A DNA stretch of 64,000 nucleotides from contig OY756140.1 of assembly GCA_963576785.1 (NCBI GenBank), forward strand, positions 248,001-312,000. Direction: 5' to 3'. This document shows, in pieces, positions 24,238-35,200 of the stretch (positions within the stretch are counted from its first letter, which is position 1; each line of letters opens with the position of its first letter). The notes under the pieces were generated by a model. That model did not search any database and was not told where the DNA came from. It was given only the letters and a program-made list of their open reading frames with translations. Made by a program: the position numbers and the translations under genes. The stretch is from Chlorophyllum brunneum (Eukaryota; Basidiomycota; Agaricomycetes; Agaricales; Agaricaceae).

Positions 24238-25809
24238 TCACTCAAACGTCAAGCCAAGGCGAGGTCGGAATAAATTGAATTTAATTTTGTCTAAATTCTT
24301 TGTGAGAATATCGGCAGGATTTTCAGTGCCTTTCACAGAGAATATTTCAATCTTTCCATCTTCTACCAAATCACGAATGTAATGGTATTTGACGTCGACG
24401 TGTTTTGATCGTTTTTCTGTTACTGGATTTTTGGCCCAAAATATTGAACCCTCATTATCACCGAAGAGATAAGGGGCCAATGATTGGATACCAATTTCTT
24501 CCAACAAATTGACAGTCCAAACGAGTTGTCGACTGCAATCTGACAAAGCCATATACTCAGCTTCGGTGGAAGATAATGCAACAGTTTTCTGTTTCCTACT
24601 TAACCAAGCGATAGCTCCGCTGGCTAATAAACAGAAATATCCAGTTACAGATTTACGACTAATTGGATCACCAGCCCAATCAGAGTCGGAAAAGGCATTC
24701 AGGCTTTGCATAGAACTTCCATTATAGGTAATTCTATATTTGCGAGTAGCATTAAGATACTTTAGCAAATGTAAGCCTGCATTATAATGCGCTTTAGTTG
24801 GGTTGGTCATATGTTGTGACAATTTGACAGTGGCGAAAGCTATGTTGGGCCGACTGCCTATCATCAGATACATAACCGATCCTACTAATTGTTGATACCT
24901 CTTTATGAAGTCAGGTGTCGCTTTTCCTGTATTGGATTCGAAGATAAATCCATTTGGTAATGGTATTTCTTCCTTTCCAATTATATTAAATCGATCAAGA
25001 ACTTTTCCTAGATAAACCATTTGGTCTAGGATGATTGATCAGTTTATAGGATTTCGCGAAATTTTTATACCAAGAAACTCTTTGGTTGGACCAAGGTCTT
25101 GGCATTCCCATTTCTTCATAAAGAGTGCTCGCTTCTCATATAGAAGTCTAGAGCCTCTAATTCCGACGAACATTGAGTCATCTACATAGACCAGAGCTAT
25201 AATAAGCTCTTTGGTTTCAGGGTCGTAGTAATAATAGACTCCAGCATCTAGTTTGGATCTGACAAATCCTAGGTCGGTCATTGACTTAGTCAATTCCTTC
25301 CACCATTGTCGTCCAGATTGCTTTAATCCATAAATGGCTCGGTTTAATTTCCAAACCAAATTACCACGACCTGTATTGAAACCTTCTGGAAGTTCCATAT
25401 AGAGTTCTTCATCCAGTTTTCTGTAGAGATAAGCAGTTTTAACATCTAAACTGAGCATCTCCCAATTGTTAAGGGCAGCGACTGCAAATATGAGTCGTGC
25501 TGTCTCATAACGGACTACTGGTGAAAATAGTTCATTGTAATCGATTCCCTCTATCTGAGAGAATCCTTTTGCTACTAGTCGAGCACGGTATCGACCGTCT
25601 GATTTGGGTGTGAAGACCCATCTATTTTTGACAGCTTTTCTTCCAGGCGGAAGTTTAGCTAAGTCATAAACATGTCTTTCTTTGAGTGAATTTAACTCTT
25701 CCAAGCACGCTTTCCACCATTTAGATTTCTCTTCTGATGGTAGTCGATTTAGATCCTTGAAAAAAATTGGAACTAATAGTGATTCGACTTTTTGAGCACA
25801 CAGATAATC
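24238..25809 (-). CDS. Copia copy 1 pol, reverse transcriptase and RNase H part
   Basis: This is the 3' part of the single Copia gag-pol frame, cut from its 5' part by the Gypsy insertion at 25810. It starts after YLCAQKVESLLVP and carries the RVT_2 reverse transcriptase: WKACLEELNSLKE, NRWVFTPKSDGRYRARLVAK, DVKTAYLYRKLDEELYM, and the catalytic YVDD in IALVYVDDSMFVG. RNase H follows (SDSDWAGDPISRKSVTGYF, SSTEAEYMALSD). One in-frame TGA at 25041-25039 interrupts it just after the RT palm, where copy 2 keeps a Gln codon. With the Gypsy insert and the stop, this copy cannot make a full polyprotein. Confidence 0.92.
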
Positions 25810-26103
25810 TGTTACGACCTTAGTCTCTGACTCAGGTTGCAAGCCTTTGGATAAAGGAAAGGAAGTAGAGAAAGGAAGAAGGGATGATACGATTGGTAAA
25901 GTGTAAGGAATACATCAAGTATTACTACACTTTATATACTAGTGGTGACAGCTAATAATAAGAGAGAAGAGTAAACGAGTCATACGGGAGGCATAGCCTC
26001 TAGGGGTGAAACAGGGGGTGAAACGAGAAGTGAGACAAGTATGAGGGTACACGAGGTAACGGGTGCAAGATAGGAATGAACGGTCTATCTATAGTTCATA
26101 ACA
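25810..26103 (-). repeat. Gypsy 3' LTR
   Basis: 294 bp. It differs from the other LTR at about four sites that I could see, all transitions. On the sense strand a TATATAAA box is at 25938-25931. A purine tract (GAAAGGGAGGTATTG, sense strand, adjacent on the internal side) is the likely polypurine primer. Confidence 0.93.
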
Positions 26104-26212
26104 ATACCTCCCTTTCAAGCTTCATGTCCTCATAATGCATATTACTGTAAAGGTCCTTTGTAAAATAAAGCATATGGAGTCTTTGGAGAAGGTAGGAGAA
26201 CGCACTGAGCAT

Positions 26213-27049
26213 TTATTCGTTCATGGGTACGGCCGCTCCCAGAGCTCTGGCCAAGTCCTTCTTGCTTCCTCCGATAAGAGGTGCCTTGTCGACACGTCGT
26301 AAGCCGATCCAGAGGAGCGCGTGTGGCAGTCCTTCTTTGAACAGGAAGTGGGTGTGATTATTGTACGTGGTGTTGTCGTTGGTGTGATTGCTTAAGAGTT
26401 TATGCACTATGCCCCTCCAGTATTCGTTGTCCTTTTCACCTTCCGATTTTAACGTGTTGTATCCCTGCGGTGGGTGGAAGGTCATGGGTGTGATGGGGGG
26501 TACTACCGTGGTGAGGATGGTTTGGAGATGGGCTACTTCTTCTTCGATGTCGGGGTGAAGCAGTTGATCGGCGGCTGTTGCTTCTTGTGTCTTTTGTTCG
26601 CATTTATGACAGATATAATGTTGGATGGGGAACAGGTCATTACTAACAAGTAGTCGGTTGACGATATGGTGGAAGAGGTTTTCCGTGCTCCTTGACTCGT
26701 ACGTATTGAGTCATTTGGCTAGGGCTACGAGGATGCTATGCATCTGAGCTCGCATATTGGAGATGACAATAAGTTGCAAGTCGTCGTTGATTTCGTATAG
26801 GTGTCTCTCTAATTGGTCTCTCCTTCCTTCGTCGATGATAAACTGATTGAGTCTTGGAGTGGTGTCGGATAGGGTATCCATTATTTTAGATGCGCCTTCC
26901 TGGGTTGCTTTCATTGCTGCACCCAATAGTATCATGGTGTCGACTAGGGTTTCTCCTTCCACGAGCTCCTCATGGCTGGTTTTTTCTGGGACAAGTTCAT
27001 CGAATTCTTTGAGGTAGGGGTATGGAGTGAGTTGGCGTTCGGCGGGCAT
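26213..27049 (-). CDS. Gypsy accessory ORF (ORF3) downstream of pol, unknown function
   Basis: A third frame of about 278 codons begins with an ATG at 27049, 98 nt after the pol stop, in a different frame from pol. One TGA at 26713-26711 splits it. At that place CGA (Arg) is one C-to-T step away, giving AKRLNTYES. The N-terminal half looks helical (DTMILLGAAMKATQEGASKIMDTLSDT, shown here only as a description of composition in parts: acidic start, Leu/Met-rich middle). The second half has a CHKC pair near the middle and a basic, aromatic tail (HFLFKEGLPHALLWIGLRR). I recognise no family. Candidate roles are an envelope-independent accessory or integrase-targeting factor, but nothing in the sequence decides this. 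Confidence 0.7.
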
Positions 27050-27146
27050 GGTGTGTTATGAAGATAGTTGGCAAAGTCGAGGGTGAAGTGGATACCGCGA
27101 GTGATGCGTTGAGTGTAGTGGTTGCTTGGAATGCGAGGTCTGTTGT

Positions 27147-30100
27147 TCATAATTGCTGCCTTTTACCTCCCCTTTTTATAGGTTTTGTTCTCGAAATCTT
27201 GCTCATAAACTCTTGTACTGCCCCCTTGGCATTTTCCAAATTTGCCTCATCTTCCCATGTATCTTCTTCGGACATATATTCTTTCCAGTGTATTAGGTAC
27301 TGTTTTTGTTTCCCCCTTGTGCGATGTCCTCGGACTTTGTCTACCTCGTACTGTTCCTCATCATTGATTATCTCGGGGATCGGTGGTGGTGGAGTGTGCT
27401 GGCTGTCATACTCGGGTTTGTGATAGGGGGAGAGGAGTCTGCTGTTAAACACGTCGTATATCGCCCATGTTTCAGGTAACTCCAGTCGGTAGCTTGTTTC
27501 ACCTATTTTCTCTTTTACCCAGAAGGGTCCATATCTTCTGTGATCCAGTTTTTTTGTCGGCCTTGTTGTCCTAATATTGTCTGCCTCGAGCCAAACTTGG
27601 TCTCCTGCCTTGTACTCGTGTTCCGGTTTTGTACTATTCCGCTTCTCTATTTGTATCTGGGTTTGTTGTAGCATTTTGATTGTTTTCTGGCATATGTCCT
27701 GTAACTCCTGTATTCGCTCCGTGATCGCAGGTGCTTTGGCCGTGTTTGAGATATCCCCTTTCCATGGGTGTCTTCCGTATACTATCTGGAACGGTGAATA
27801 TCCTGTGGCACTATGTGTTTTATCGTTATACTAGAATTCCACTGTGCTGAGCCATTTCTTCCAGTTGTCCTGCACATGGTTGATTATGTTTCTGAGGTAT
27901 GCCTCGACCTCCTGGTTGATGCGCTCCGTCTGACCGTCCATTTGTGGGTGGTATGCCATGGATAGGTTACGTTGGGTGCCGGTTGCTCTACAAAGTTCTG
28001 CCATGAATTTTGATGCGAATTGTGGACCTCTGTCACTGATGATCCTGCGGGGTATCCCATGTTGTCTCCATATATCGTCACGATAAATGTCTCCTAACTC
28101 TTCGGATGATAGGGTGGTATTAACCGCGCGTAGTCTGATCATTTTACTGAAACGATCAACGATGACAAGTATTGCGTCATATCTGTCTGATTCTGGCAGT
28201 GGTCCTATCATATCGATTGATATTTCTTCCCATGGTCCGGTGGGTATCGGTAGTGGGTGGAGATGTGTGGTAGGTCGTGTCCGGAGTATCTTGTTTCGCT
28301 GACATGTGTCACATCCCTTGATATATCGTTTAACATCATTATGCATCTGTGGCCACCAATATGTCCTTTTGAGGAGTTCGATCATTCTGTGTTGTCCTGG
28401 GTGTCCTACGTCTGTTCTGTCATGGTGTTGTTGGAGTATTTCTTGGCGTAACTCGGCGTTTGGTGGTACATATATTCTTCCTTCGAACATAGGTAATCCA
28501 TCCGTCTCCCATATCTCCTCTGGTCGTTTCTCCTTTTCCCTTAGCCACTGTGTTTCTCTTCTTTGCTCTCTTTGTAATTGGTGTTTCAGGTCTTCTTCTC
28601 CCGATATTTCCCAAATTTGTCTGATCTCGGTGATAGTGTTATCGAATAAGTGGTCGGGTAACAGCGTGATATTTGTGTTGTCCCTAGTTGTGTCCATTTT
28701 TGCTAGTCTTGATAGTACGTCTGCTTTCGTGTTTGTTTTCCCGGGTATGTGTTTTAGTGAGTAGTGGTATTTTTGTAATTCTAGTTGCCATCTTGCCTGT
28801 TGTCCTGTGAGTTGTTGTGGTTTTCTAAAGTATTCCAAGTTTTTGTGGTCCGTCCATATCTCGAATGGTTTGTCGGCATCGAGTAAGTACTGTCTCCACG
28901 TTTTGATCGCTTCTCGGATTGCTAATAGTTCTTTGTCGTAGATCTGGTAGTTTTGCTCTGCCGGTGTCATTGTTCTTGAGTGAAAGGCAATCGGACGCCA
29001 CTGGTCATTCTGATTTTGCGATAGTACCACTCCTACTCCGTATCCTGATGCATCCACTTCCACTCTGTACTGTCCTTTGTCTTGAGGCATTGCTAGTACT
29101 GGTTCACTCATGATCTTTTCCTTGATCTTCTCAAATGCCTGTTGTTGTCGTTCTGACCATGACCATTGTGCATCTTTCTTCTTCAGCTCGTGTAGGGGTG
29201 TTGCCAAGTTACTGAAGTCTTGTATGAATCGTCGGTAGAAGTTTGCAAAGCCCAGGAATTTTTCGATATCTTTTACGGATTTGGGTGTCGGCCATTCTCT
29301 TACTACTTTCACCTTCTCCTCCTCCATTCTCACGCTGCCTTGTCCAACTATAAAGCCCAGTATGGGTATTTCTTTTGCATCGAACACACATTTTGACCGC
29401 TTGAAGTAAAGTTGGTGTTTGGCTGCAATGTCTAGGAACCATGTGGTTCTTTCCTCGAGTTCTTCCTATGTGGTTCCTGGAATGACAAAATCGTCCATGT
29501 AGTTGACAAGCGTTCCTTCGTGTAACATTTCCCGAAATACCGTGTTCATCATCCTTTGAAAGGTTGCTGGCGAATTGCTCATTCCGAAGAACATGACCGT
29601 CGGTTCGAATAACCCGCTATTTGTTACAAATGCTGCCTTCCATTCATCCCCCTCCCTGATCCTGACGTTGTTATATCCCCAAATGATATCGAGCTTGTTG
29701 AACACCTTCGCATCCTTGAGCCGGTCTAGGACTTCGCTTATGAGTGGTAGTGGCGTTTTATCCTTGATAGTGTGTTCGTTCAGCTTTTTGTAATCCTGCA
29801 CCAGGCGTTTTGTTCCGTCTTTTTTTGGTATAAAGAAACATGGGGTGGCGTAGGGGGATTATGATAGTCTGATTCGTCCTGAGGCAAGGTTCTTGTCGAG
29901 GAACTTCTGTAGTTCTTGTTTCTCCGTTATTGTCATTGGGTAGACCTTGGACTGTAGTACCGGGGGTGCATCTTCAGACAGGTTTATTTCATGGTCCCAT
30001 ACCGTGTGCTCGGGTAGTTTATCGAAGTTTTTTTTGTTGAATAGATGGGTGTATCGTCGGAGGTATGGTGGTAGATCTTCTTCATTCGTCCGGTCCCCCT

Positions 30101-30626
30101 TTTTCTCTTCTATGTGTTCCTTGACTGTCCGTATTCTCTCGTTGAACCATATGTCGCTATGTGCTATTTTGCAATCATCTGGGCATCTGGTAAATCGTAT
30201 GATGTGATTGTTCCAATCGATTTCCGGGTTATGCTTGACCAGCCAGTCGTGTCCGAGATATAAGTCCGCGCTTTCCAATTGGGTTACTAACACGTCAATT
30301 TGTTCCGTGTGGTTGCCGTTGTTTAATACCAGTTGTACTCTGTCCGTTATCTCTCCCTTTTTATTTTCTGTTCCATCGGCATTGATTACTCTGATCAGAG
30401 TCTCCAGGGGTTTAGTCGGGATCTGTTCTTTGTCTATTGTTCATTGTGCTATGCACGTGTGGGTGCATCCGGAGTCTACAAGGGTTGTGATTGGTCTACG
30501 TCCTTTTCTTGTCTGGATTGTTGAGTCGAGGAGAAGTTCGCGCGTAGAGTTTCGTTTTTGGGGAATCACATATCGTCTATTATGGGATAAAACAGAAACT
30601 CTAGGTTTATTGGCTCGTGGGTTTGT
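27147..30626 (-). pseudogene. Gypsy pol: protease, RT, RNase H, integrase, chromodomain, with four stops
   Basis: One frame on the minus strand covers the whole pol. The protease has DSGCTHT. RT has the catalytic YMDD in NYMDDFVIPG. RNase H follows (VEVDASGYGVGVVLSQN). The integrase has the HHCC zinc finger (HHDRTDVGHPGQHR to CDTCQRN) and the DDE core (SIDMIGPLPESDRYD, IISDRGPQFASKFMAEL). The chromodomain is near the C-terminus (YEVDKVRGHRTRGKQKQYL, WKEYMSEEDTWE). In-frame stops are TGA at 30443-30441, TAA at 29861-29859, TAG at 29468-29466 and TAG at 27833-27831. Each is one C-to-T change from CGA, CAA or CAG. The element is therefore defective. The join between gag and pol (frameshift or readthrough) was not resolved. 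Confidence 0.9.
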
Positions 30627-30628
30627 GC

Positions 30629-31867
30629 CTACTCGGAGCCTTCGACAAAATCCTCTTTCTCCTCCATTTCTTGTTCATCGTCCTCATTGATCTCTCTGAT
30701 ATGTGCTTTCTTGGGCGCCCGGCAGTTCTTCGAGATGTGGCCCTGTTTGCCACAATTGTAACACGTTATCTTGGTGTATGTGACTTTCATCTTCTTCCTG
30801 CAGTATTTGGCAATATGCCCATAGAGGTTGCAGTTGTAGCACCTCGGTTTTCCATTTTGATCGGTGTCCGCCCTTTGTCTTCCTATCTCCATGGGTTGTC
30901 CTCTACCTCCATAAGTAACTCCGGTTGTGGTTCTGATATCTCCTCGGGTGATGTCCGTTGCTTCGTACCCTTGTCCTACTGCGAGGATTGTGGTTTTCCA
31001 TTTGCTATATGTCGTTGGTACGGAGGTTGTAGGGTAACCTACTATGGTTCGGATGATGTCTGCTCTGGTGTGACATTTGAGAAGGAATATTGCGTGGGTG
31101 TCGTCTGTCTCCGCTTGGGCTTTCAATGCCTCGAACTCGATTAGGAAATCTGCTGTGTTCCTCTTTCCTTGTTTGAACATCTCAATTTCTCCTTCTGCTA
31201 TGGCTTTCCTATTTCCCAAGGAAAATGTGGCTTCTATTTCCTTCGTAAAGTTGTCCCAATCTGGTGTCTTCTTGTTTTGGATGGCTTGTAGCTGCGTGTT
31301 GGCGTATGGGCCTGCTAGTCCTCCTTTCATTCTCGCTAAAATTGCCACTATCTTCTGTTCTTCTTCGTCTATCTTATTGAACATTAACCATAAGGATATT
31401 GCTCTCCACCAATCGTCAAATTGGGTTCTGTCTCCATTAAAATATCCTGGCTCTGGAGCTAGGTTCTTTGGGACGTTGACTTCTTCTGTCATTTCAGGTT
31501 CTGTCTCTGGTTCGCTGTGTTCGTGGGTCTCGGTGATTTCTATATCGGCTGTGGCATCGGCGACTTCTGTGTCGATTTCTTCTTCAAATGGAGCTGGTTC
31601 TTCGTCCGTGCTGTGCTCAGATTCTTTCTCGTAGGTCTCAGCGATATCTATATCGGATGTGTTCTCGGCGACTTCTATGTCGAATTCGGTTTCAAATAGA
31701 GCTGTACTTTTGTCTACACTGTGTTCGGATTTCTGCCGTTTAAGGCCTTCAGGGATTTCTGAATCTGTTGATCGTTTAGATCCTGTTGCTATAGGTGAAC
31801 CCTGGATGTCTGTTGGTCTCAGAGCTCTGTGTCTTCTCGGTGTTCTCGATGAGCTACTGTTGCTCAT
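30629..31867 (-). CDS. Gypsy Gag, 412 aa, two CCHC zinc knuckles
   Basis: Intact frame from a true ATG at 31867. The first about 120 residues are an acidic, Thr/Glu-rich disordered region with two imperfect repeats (for example ESEHSTDEEPAPFE and KSEHSVDKSTALFE). Then comes the capsid-like retrotransposon Gag domain (FDDWWRAISLWLMFNKID to FEALKAQAETDD). Two zinc knuckles close the protein: CYNCNLYGHIAKYC and CYNCGKQGHISKNC, which bind genomic RNA. An acidic tail follows. Unlike pol, it has no stop codon, so Gag could still be made. Confidence 0.92.
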   Translation of the reverse strand: MSNSSSSRTPRRHRALRPTDIQGSPIATGSKRSTDSEIPEGLKRQKSEHSVDKSTALFETEFDIEVAENTSDIDIAETYEKESEHSTDEEPAPFEEEIDTEVADATADIEITETHEHSEPETEPEMTEEVNVPKNLAPEPGYFNGDRTQFDDWWRAISLWLMFNKIDEEEQKIVAILARMKGGLAGPYANTQLQAIQNKKTPDWDNFTKEIEATFSLGNRKAIAEGEIEMFKQGKRNTADFLIEFEALKAQAETDDTHAIFLLKCHTRADIIRTIVGYPTTSVPTTYSKWKTTILAVGQGYEATDITRGDIRTTTGVTYGGRGQPMEIGRQRADTDQNGKPRCYNCNLYGHIAKYCRKKMKVTYTKITCYNCGKQGHISKNCRAPKKAHIREINEDDEQEMEEKEDFVEGSE

Positions 31868-31947
31868 ATACCGTCGTCCTGGTCGGAGGCTATTATTCCA
31901 AGCCTAGCTACAAATAGTGGTACCTCTCTTGCAAGGTGAGTCGAATG

Positions 31948-31959
31948 ACACTTTACCAA
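31948..31959 (-). promoter_or_regulatory. Gypsy primer-binding site of self-priming type
   Basis: On the sense strand TTGGTAAAGTGT starts one base after the 5' LTR. It is the exact complement of ACACTTTACCAA, found inside the LTR (sense, 32055-32044) about 34 nt downstream of the TATA box, where the transcript should start. This is the arrangement of Tf1/sushi elements, which prime from their own RNA 5' end. No tRNA match was needed. Confidence 0.7.
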
Positions 31960-31960
31960 A

Positions 31961-32254
31961 TGTTACGACCTTAGTCTCTGACTCAGGTTGCAAGCCTTTG
32001 GATAAAGGAAAGGAAGTAGAGAAAGGAAGAAGGGATGATACGATTGGTAAAGTGTAAGGAATACATCAAGTATTACTACACTTTATATACTAGTGGTGAT
32101 GGCTAATAATAAGAGAGAAGAGTAAACGAGTCATACGGGAGGCATAGCCTCTAGGGGTGAAACAGGGGGTGAAATGAGAAGTGAGACAAGTATGAGGGTA
32201 CACGAGGTAACGGGTGCAAGATAGGAATGAACGGTCTATCTATAGTTCGTAACA
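31961..32254 (-). repeat. Gypsy 5' LTR
   Basis: 294 bp, TGTTA...TAACA. Contains the promoter TATA box (sense, 32089-32082) and the 12-nt segment 32055-32044 complementary to the PBS. Confidence 0.93.
32082..32089 (-). promoter_or_regulatory. TATA box of the Gypsy promoter
   Basis: Sense-strand TATATAAA in the 5' LTR. The distance to the predicted RNA start at 32055 is about 34 nt, a normal TATA-to-start spacing. Confidence 0.6.
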
Positions 32255-35200
32255 TAATCGATCATCCCTACTCCTCCTTCTCTGCATAAGTCTTCTAATG
32301 TAGAAGCTTCATGCTGAGAACGTCTATCGATTATTCCAGGTTTGGAAGCCTCTGATCGAATTTGTCTAACAAGTCTACTTGTAGAACTTGTTAATTTCGA
32401 CTTAGGAGGTTGGAACATCTCATAGTCCTGGAGTATTTTGGTCGGATGCTTTGTAGAACCATAGAAGTTTCCTAGACGTTCAGGTACTTTTCTGGTTCTT
32501 TGCGGTCTCTGAGGTATTTCAGGAACCAGTATTTGATCCGAGTGACCTTGTGGTACAGAAGGACCAGCATCCCGATCATCTTCGACAGGGGTGTAGGGTA
32601 TGAATGGTTGTACATCCGGATCATCTCTGGGAGAAGGCGGATGGTTCAAACCTTCAGGGTGATTAGGTAGATCAGCATAAGATAATCCATCACTGTCATC
32701 GTCTTCTGGTGTTTGTGCTTCTCTTGTTGGGAAGAGAATGTTTTGCACAATACTATCCCACTCCTCCTGAACATTGGTATCGATATTCGGTGCTTTTCCC
32801 TTTCCTTTATTCTTTTTAGGTTCAGGGAAAGGAGTTGGAATTCGTCCATGTACAGATCTATAAGTCCTATCTTCTGGAGAACTTCCGGTAGAAGTTCGGG
32901 GAATAGGGCTTGGTGGTCTATCAATAGGTAAACCAGTAGATGGATCTGGAGCATGGAAGACAATAACTTCCAAAGGTGTACTTCGAGAAGTAGAAGATGA
33001 TGGTTGGTTCATCCGTTCTTCTTGCTTCTTCCCAACACATTTAGGGAAGTGTTCTTCGCTGAATACGACTGTTGGAGATGTATAGATTACATTTCCATTT
33101 AGGTGCCTCATGAAACGATAATTTTTCCTATCTGATGTCCAACCAAGGAAAATCATGAGTTCTGACTTTGCTGTCAGTTTATTGTCTCTTATCTCTTTTG
33201 GGAGAAAGACATAAGCACCGCAGCCAAAGACTCTCTCTTTGGAGATGTCTGGAATCTTCTGATTCAACACTTCATAAGGTGTTTTCCACATGAGCCGTGA
33301 TACCGGTGTTTTATTATAGATGTGTATCGCATGATCTATAGAAAACTCCCACCAACCATCAGGAATACAAGCATGATGCTGCATGGCTTCTGCTTTATCC
33401 ATTAGAGTTCGGTTCAAGCATTCCACTCGACCATTTTGTTGGTATATGTGCAGTGCACTGGTCTCATGTATAATCCCTAATGAGCGCAAATGAGATTGCA
33501 ACTCGTCAGTTGCATACTCTCCTCCTCTATCAGTGCAGAGGTATTTTAATTTAGTCTCATATTGAGTCTGAATTAAGGCAATGAAATTTTTCATTTCTTC
33601 TGCTGCTTCTGATTTCTTATGGAGGAAGCAAATCCATCCATGAGAGGAAAAGTCGTCCATTATGGTCATGACCCATTTAAATTTATGGTAAGAAAGAATC
33701 GGAAGTTCAACTAAATCCGAGTGTATTCTTTCGAATGGATGCTTTGCGCATATAGGGTTCTCTCTAAAGGGTTTTTGGTGCATCTTTCCCTTGGCACAAC
33801 CGTCACAGATAGGTTTTTGCTCGGGAATCCGCACCGGAGTAAACCCAATCGTATTTTTCTCAAAATGATTGAGGATACGATTAGAGGGATGTCCTAATCT
33901 CACATGTACAACTTTGTAGCCAACGATTGGATCCGCAGTCATAGCTGCTTGTTCCGAGTGTACAATTTTTGTATTAACAAAATGTAAAGTAGTATTGCGA
34001 CTTGCTGAAGGATATGCTTGAAGAATAGCATTTCCTTCGCTATCAACTACTATTGATTCGTTGGCATCTGTTCTAACAGTTTTGCCATCCTGGCATAACT
34101 GTCCCACTGACATTAGTCGTTCAGAGGTTCCTTTTAGAAGGAAGACTGGATATATTAATATCTGCGTTGGTTGAACGCTGTCAGTCTTCCCGTTATAGAC
34201 TCTATGCTTAAGCATAACTGCGCCAAGACCAACTGCATTAAGGTAGGGGCCATGTGCTCCTACAGTCTTAATTGGGATCGAAACTTCGAGTTCTTCGAAG
34301 TTGATGAAGTCTTCCGCATAAGGGGTATAATGACATGATACCCCTGAGTCTAATAACCATATGTCACTATATTCTTCTAGTGGCGTTATGATTTGATTAT
34401 TGCTTAGCGATCGAGATCTAAATTGATCCGGTACTCTTAAATACTGATCGGGCATGCGCGTGGAGAAACAAGAAAATTGAGAAGTGTTAAAACACTTCTC
34501 ATTTATCGATTCACGCAAAGAAAATACATGATTATGGGATCCTAAAGATCCCAATAGCGTATTTACATGCCTGGCCCCCGACGTCCTTTCCCCTTGCCCT
34601 TGCCCTTCTTCTTGCGAAGACGGCCGGTCGGCATGTTGGTGACAGGACTGTGTATCAGGGTTAGTAAGAGTATCTGAGATCGATTTGATCACGTACCCAG
34701 CTCCTCCCTTCTTCTTGAAGTCGCTCCCGTAGTCAGTCGACGAGAGTCCGAGTGACACCTCAGACTTCGGAGACTTCGGAAGAGACCCAGAAGAGGGTCC
34801 TGCGACGTTCGCAGGGTTCCTGGGGTCGCAGATGTCGTAGGCGACATCCTGAGCCGGCGCCATGAGGTCATCGACCTCCTTCTTGCTCTCAAGCCGTTTG
34901 AAGGCTTCGTCTACCAACACTGAAAGTGTGGCAGGTCGCCTGTCAGTGGTCTTGTTCTTCTGAGTAAGAGAGTATCTCTTACTCTGGAAACGCTCCGTTG
35001 GAGGGGAGGCCCGAGGAAGAGGAGGGAATTCCTCTTCGTAGGTCCTGATGGCCGGAGCTACTATTTCCTCCGGAGGAGGAAGGTAGTACGGCCGAACCTC
35101 TCCGGGTTCAAGCGAGTCGCCCCGGGCGACGGAGTCCATGCTTGGGATCTTTACCATATGATGCATAACCAAATTGAGTTTATTCCCAAATTTGGGAGAA

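Larger units (their letters stand above)
25810..32254 (-). mobile_element. Gypsy (Ty3) chromovirus-type LTR retrotransposon nested in Copia
   Basis: 6445 bp with 294-bp LTRs (25810-26103 and 31961-32254), ends TGTTA...TAACA, and a perfect target duplication TAATC (25805-25809 and 32255-32259). The second Copia copy has the uninterrupted site at about 56447-56455, which proves the insertion point. Order on the minus strand: gag with two zinc knuckles, protease, RT, RNase H, integrase, chromodomain, then an extra ORF. The chromodomain places it with the chromoviruses. Removing element plus one duplication takes out 6450 nt, a multiple of three, so the Copia frame is restored. Confidence 0.95.

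Noticed and set aside
30208..31144. Plus-strand Cys/Phe-rich frames across the Gypsy gag and protease
   Set aside because: Antisense of real Gypsy coding sequence; no start context or domain.
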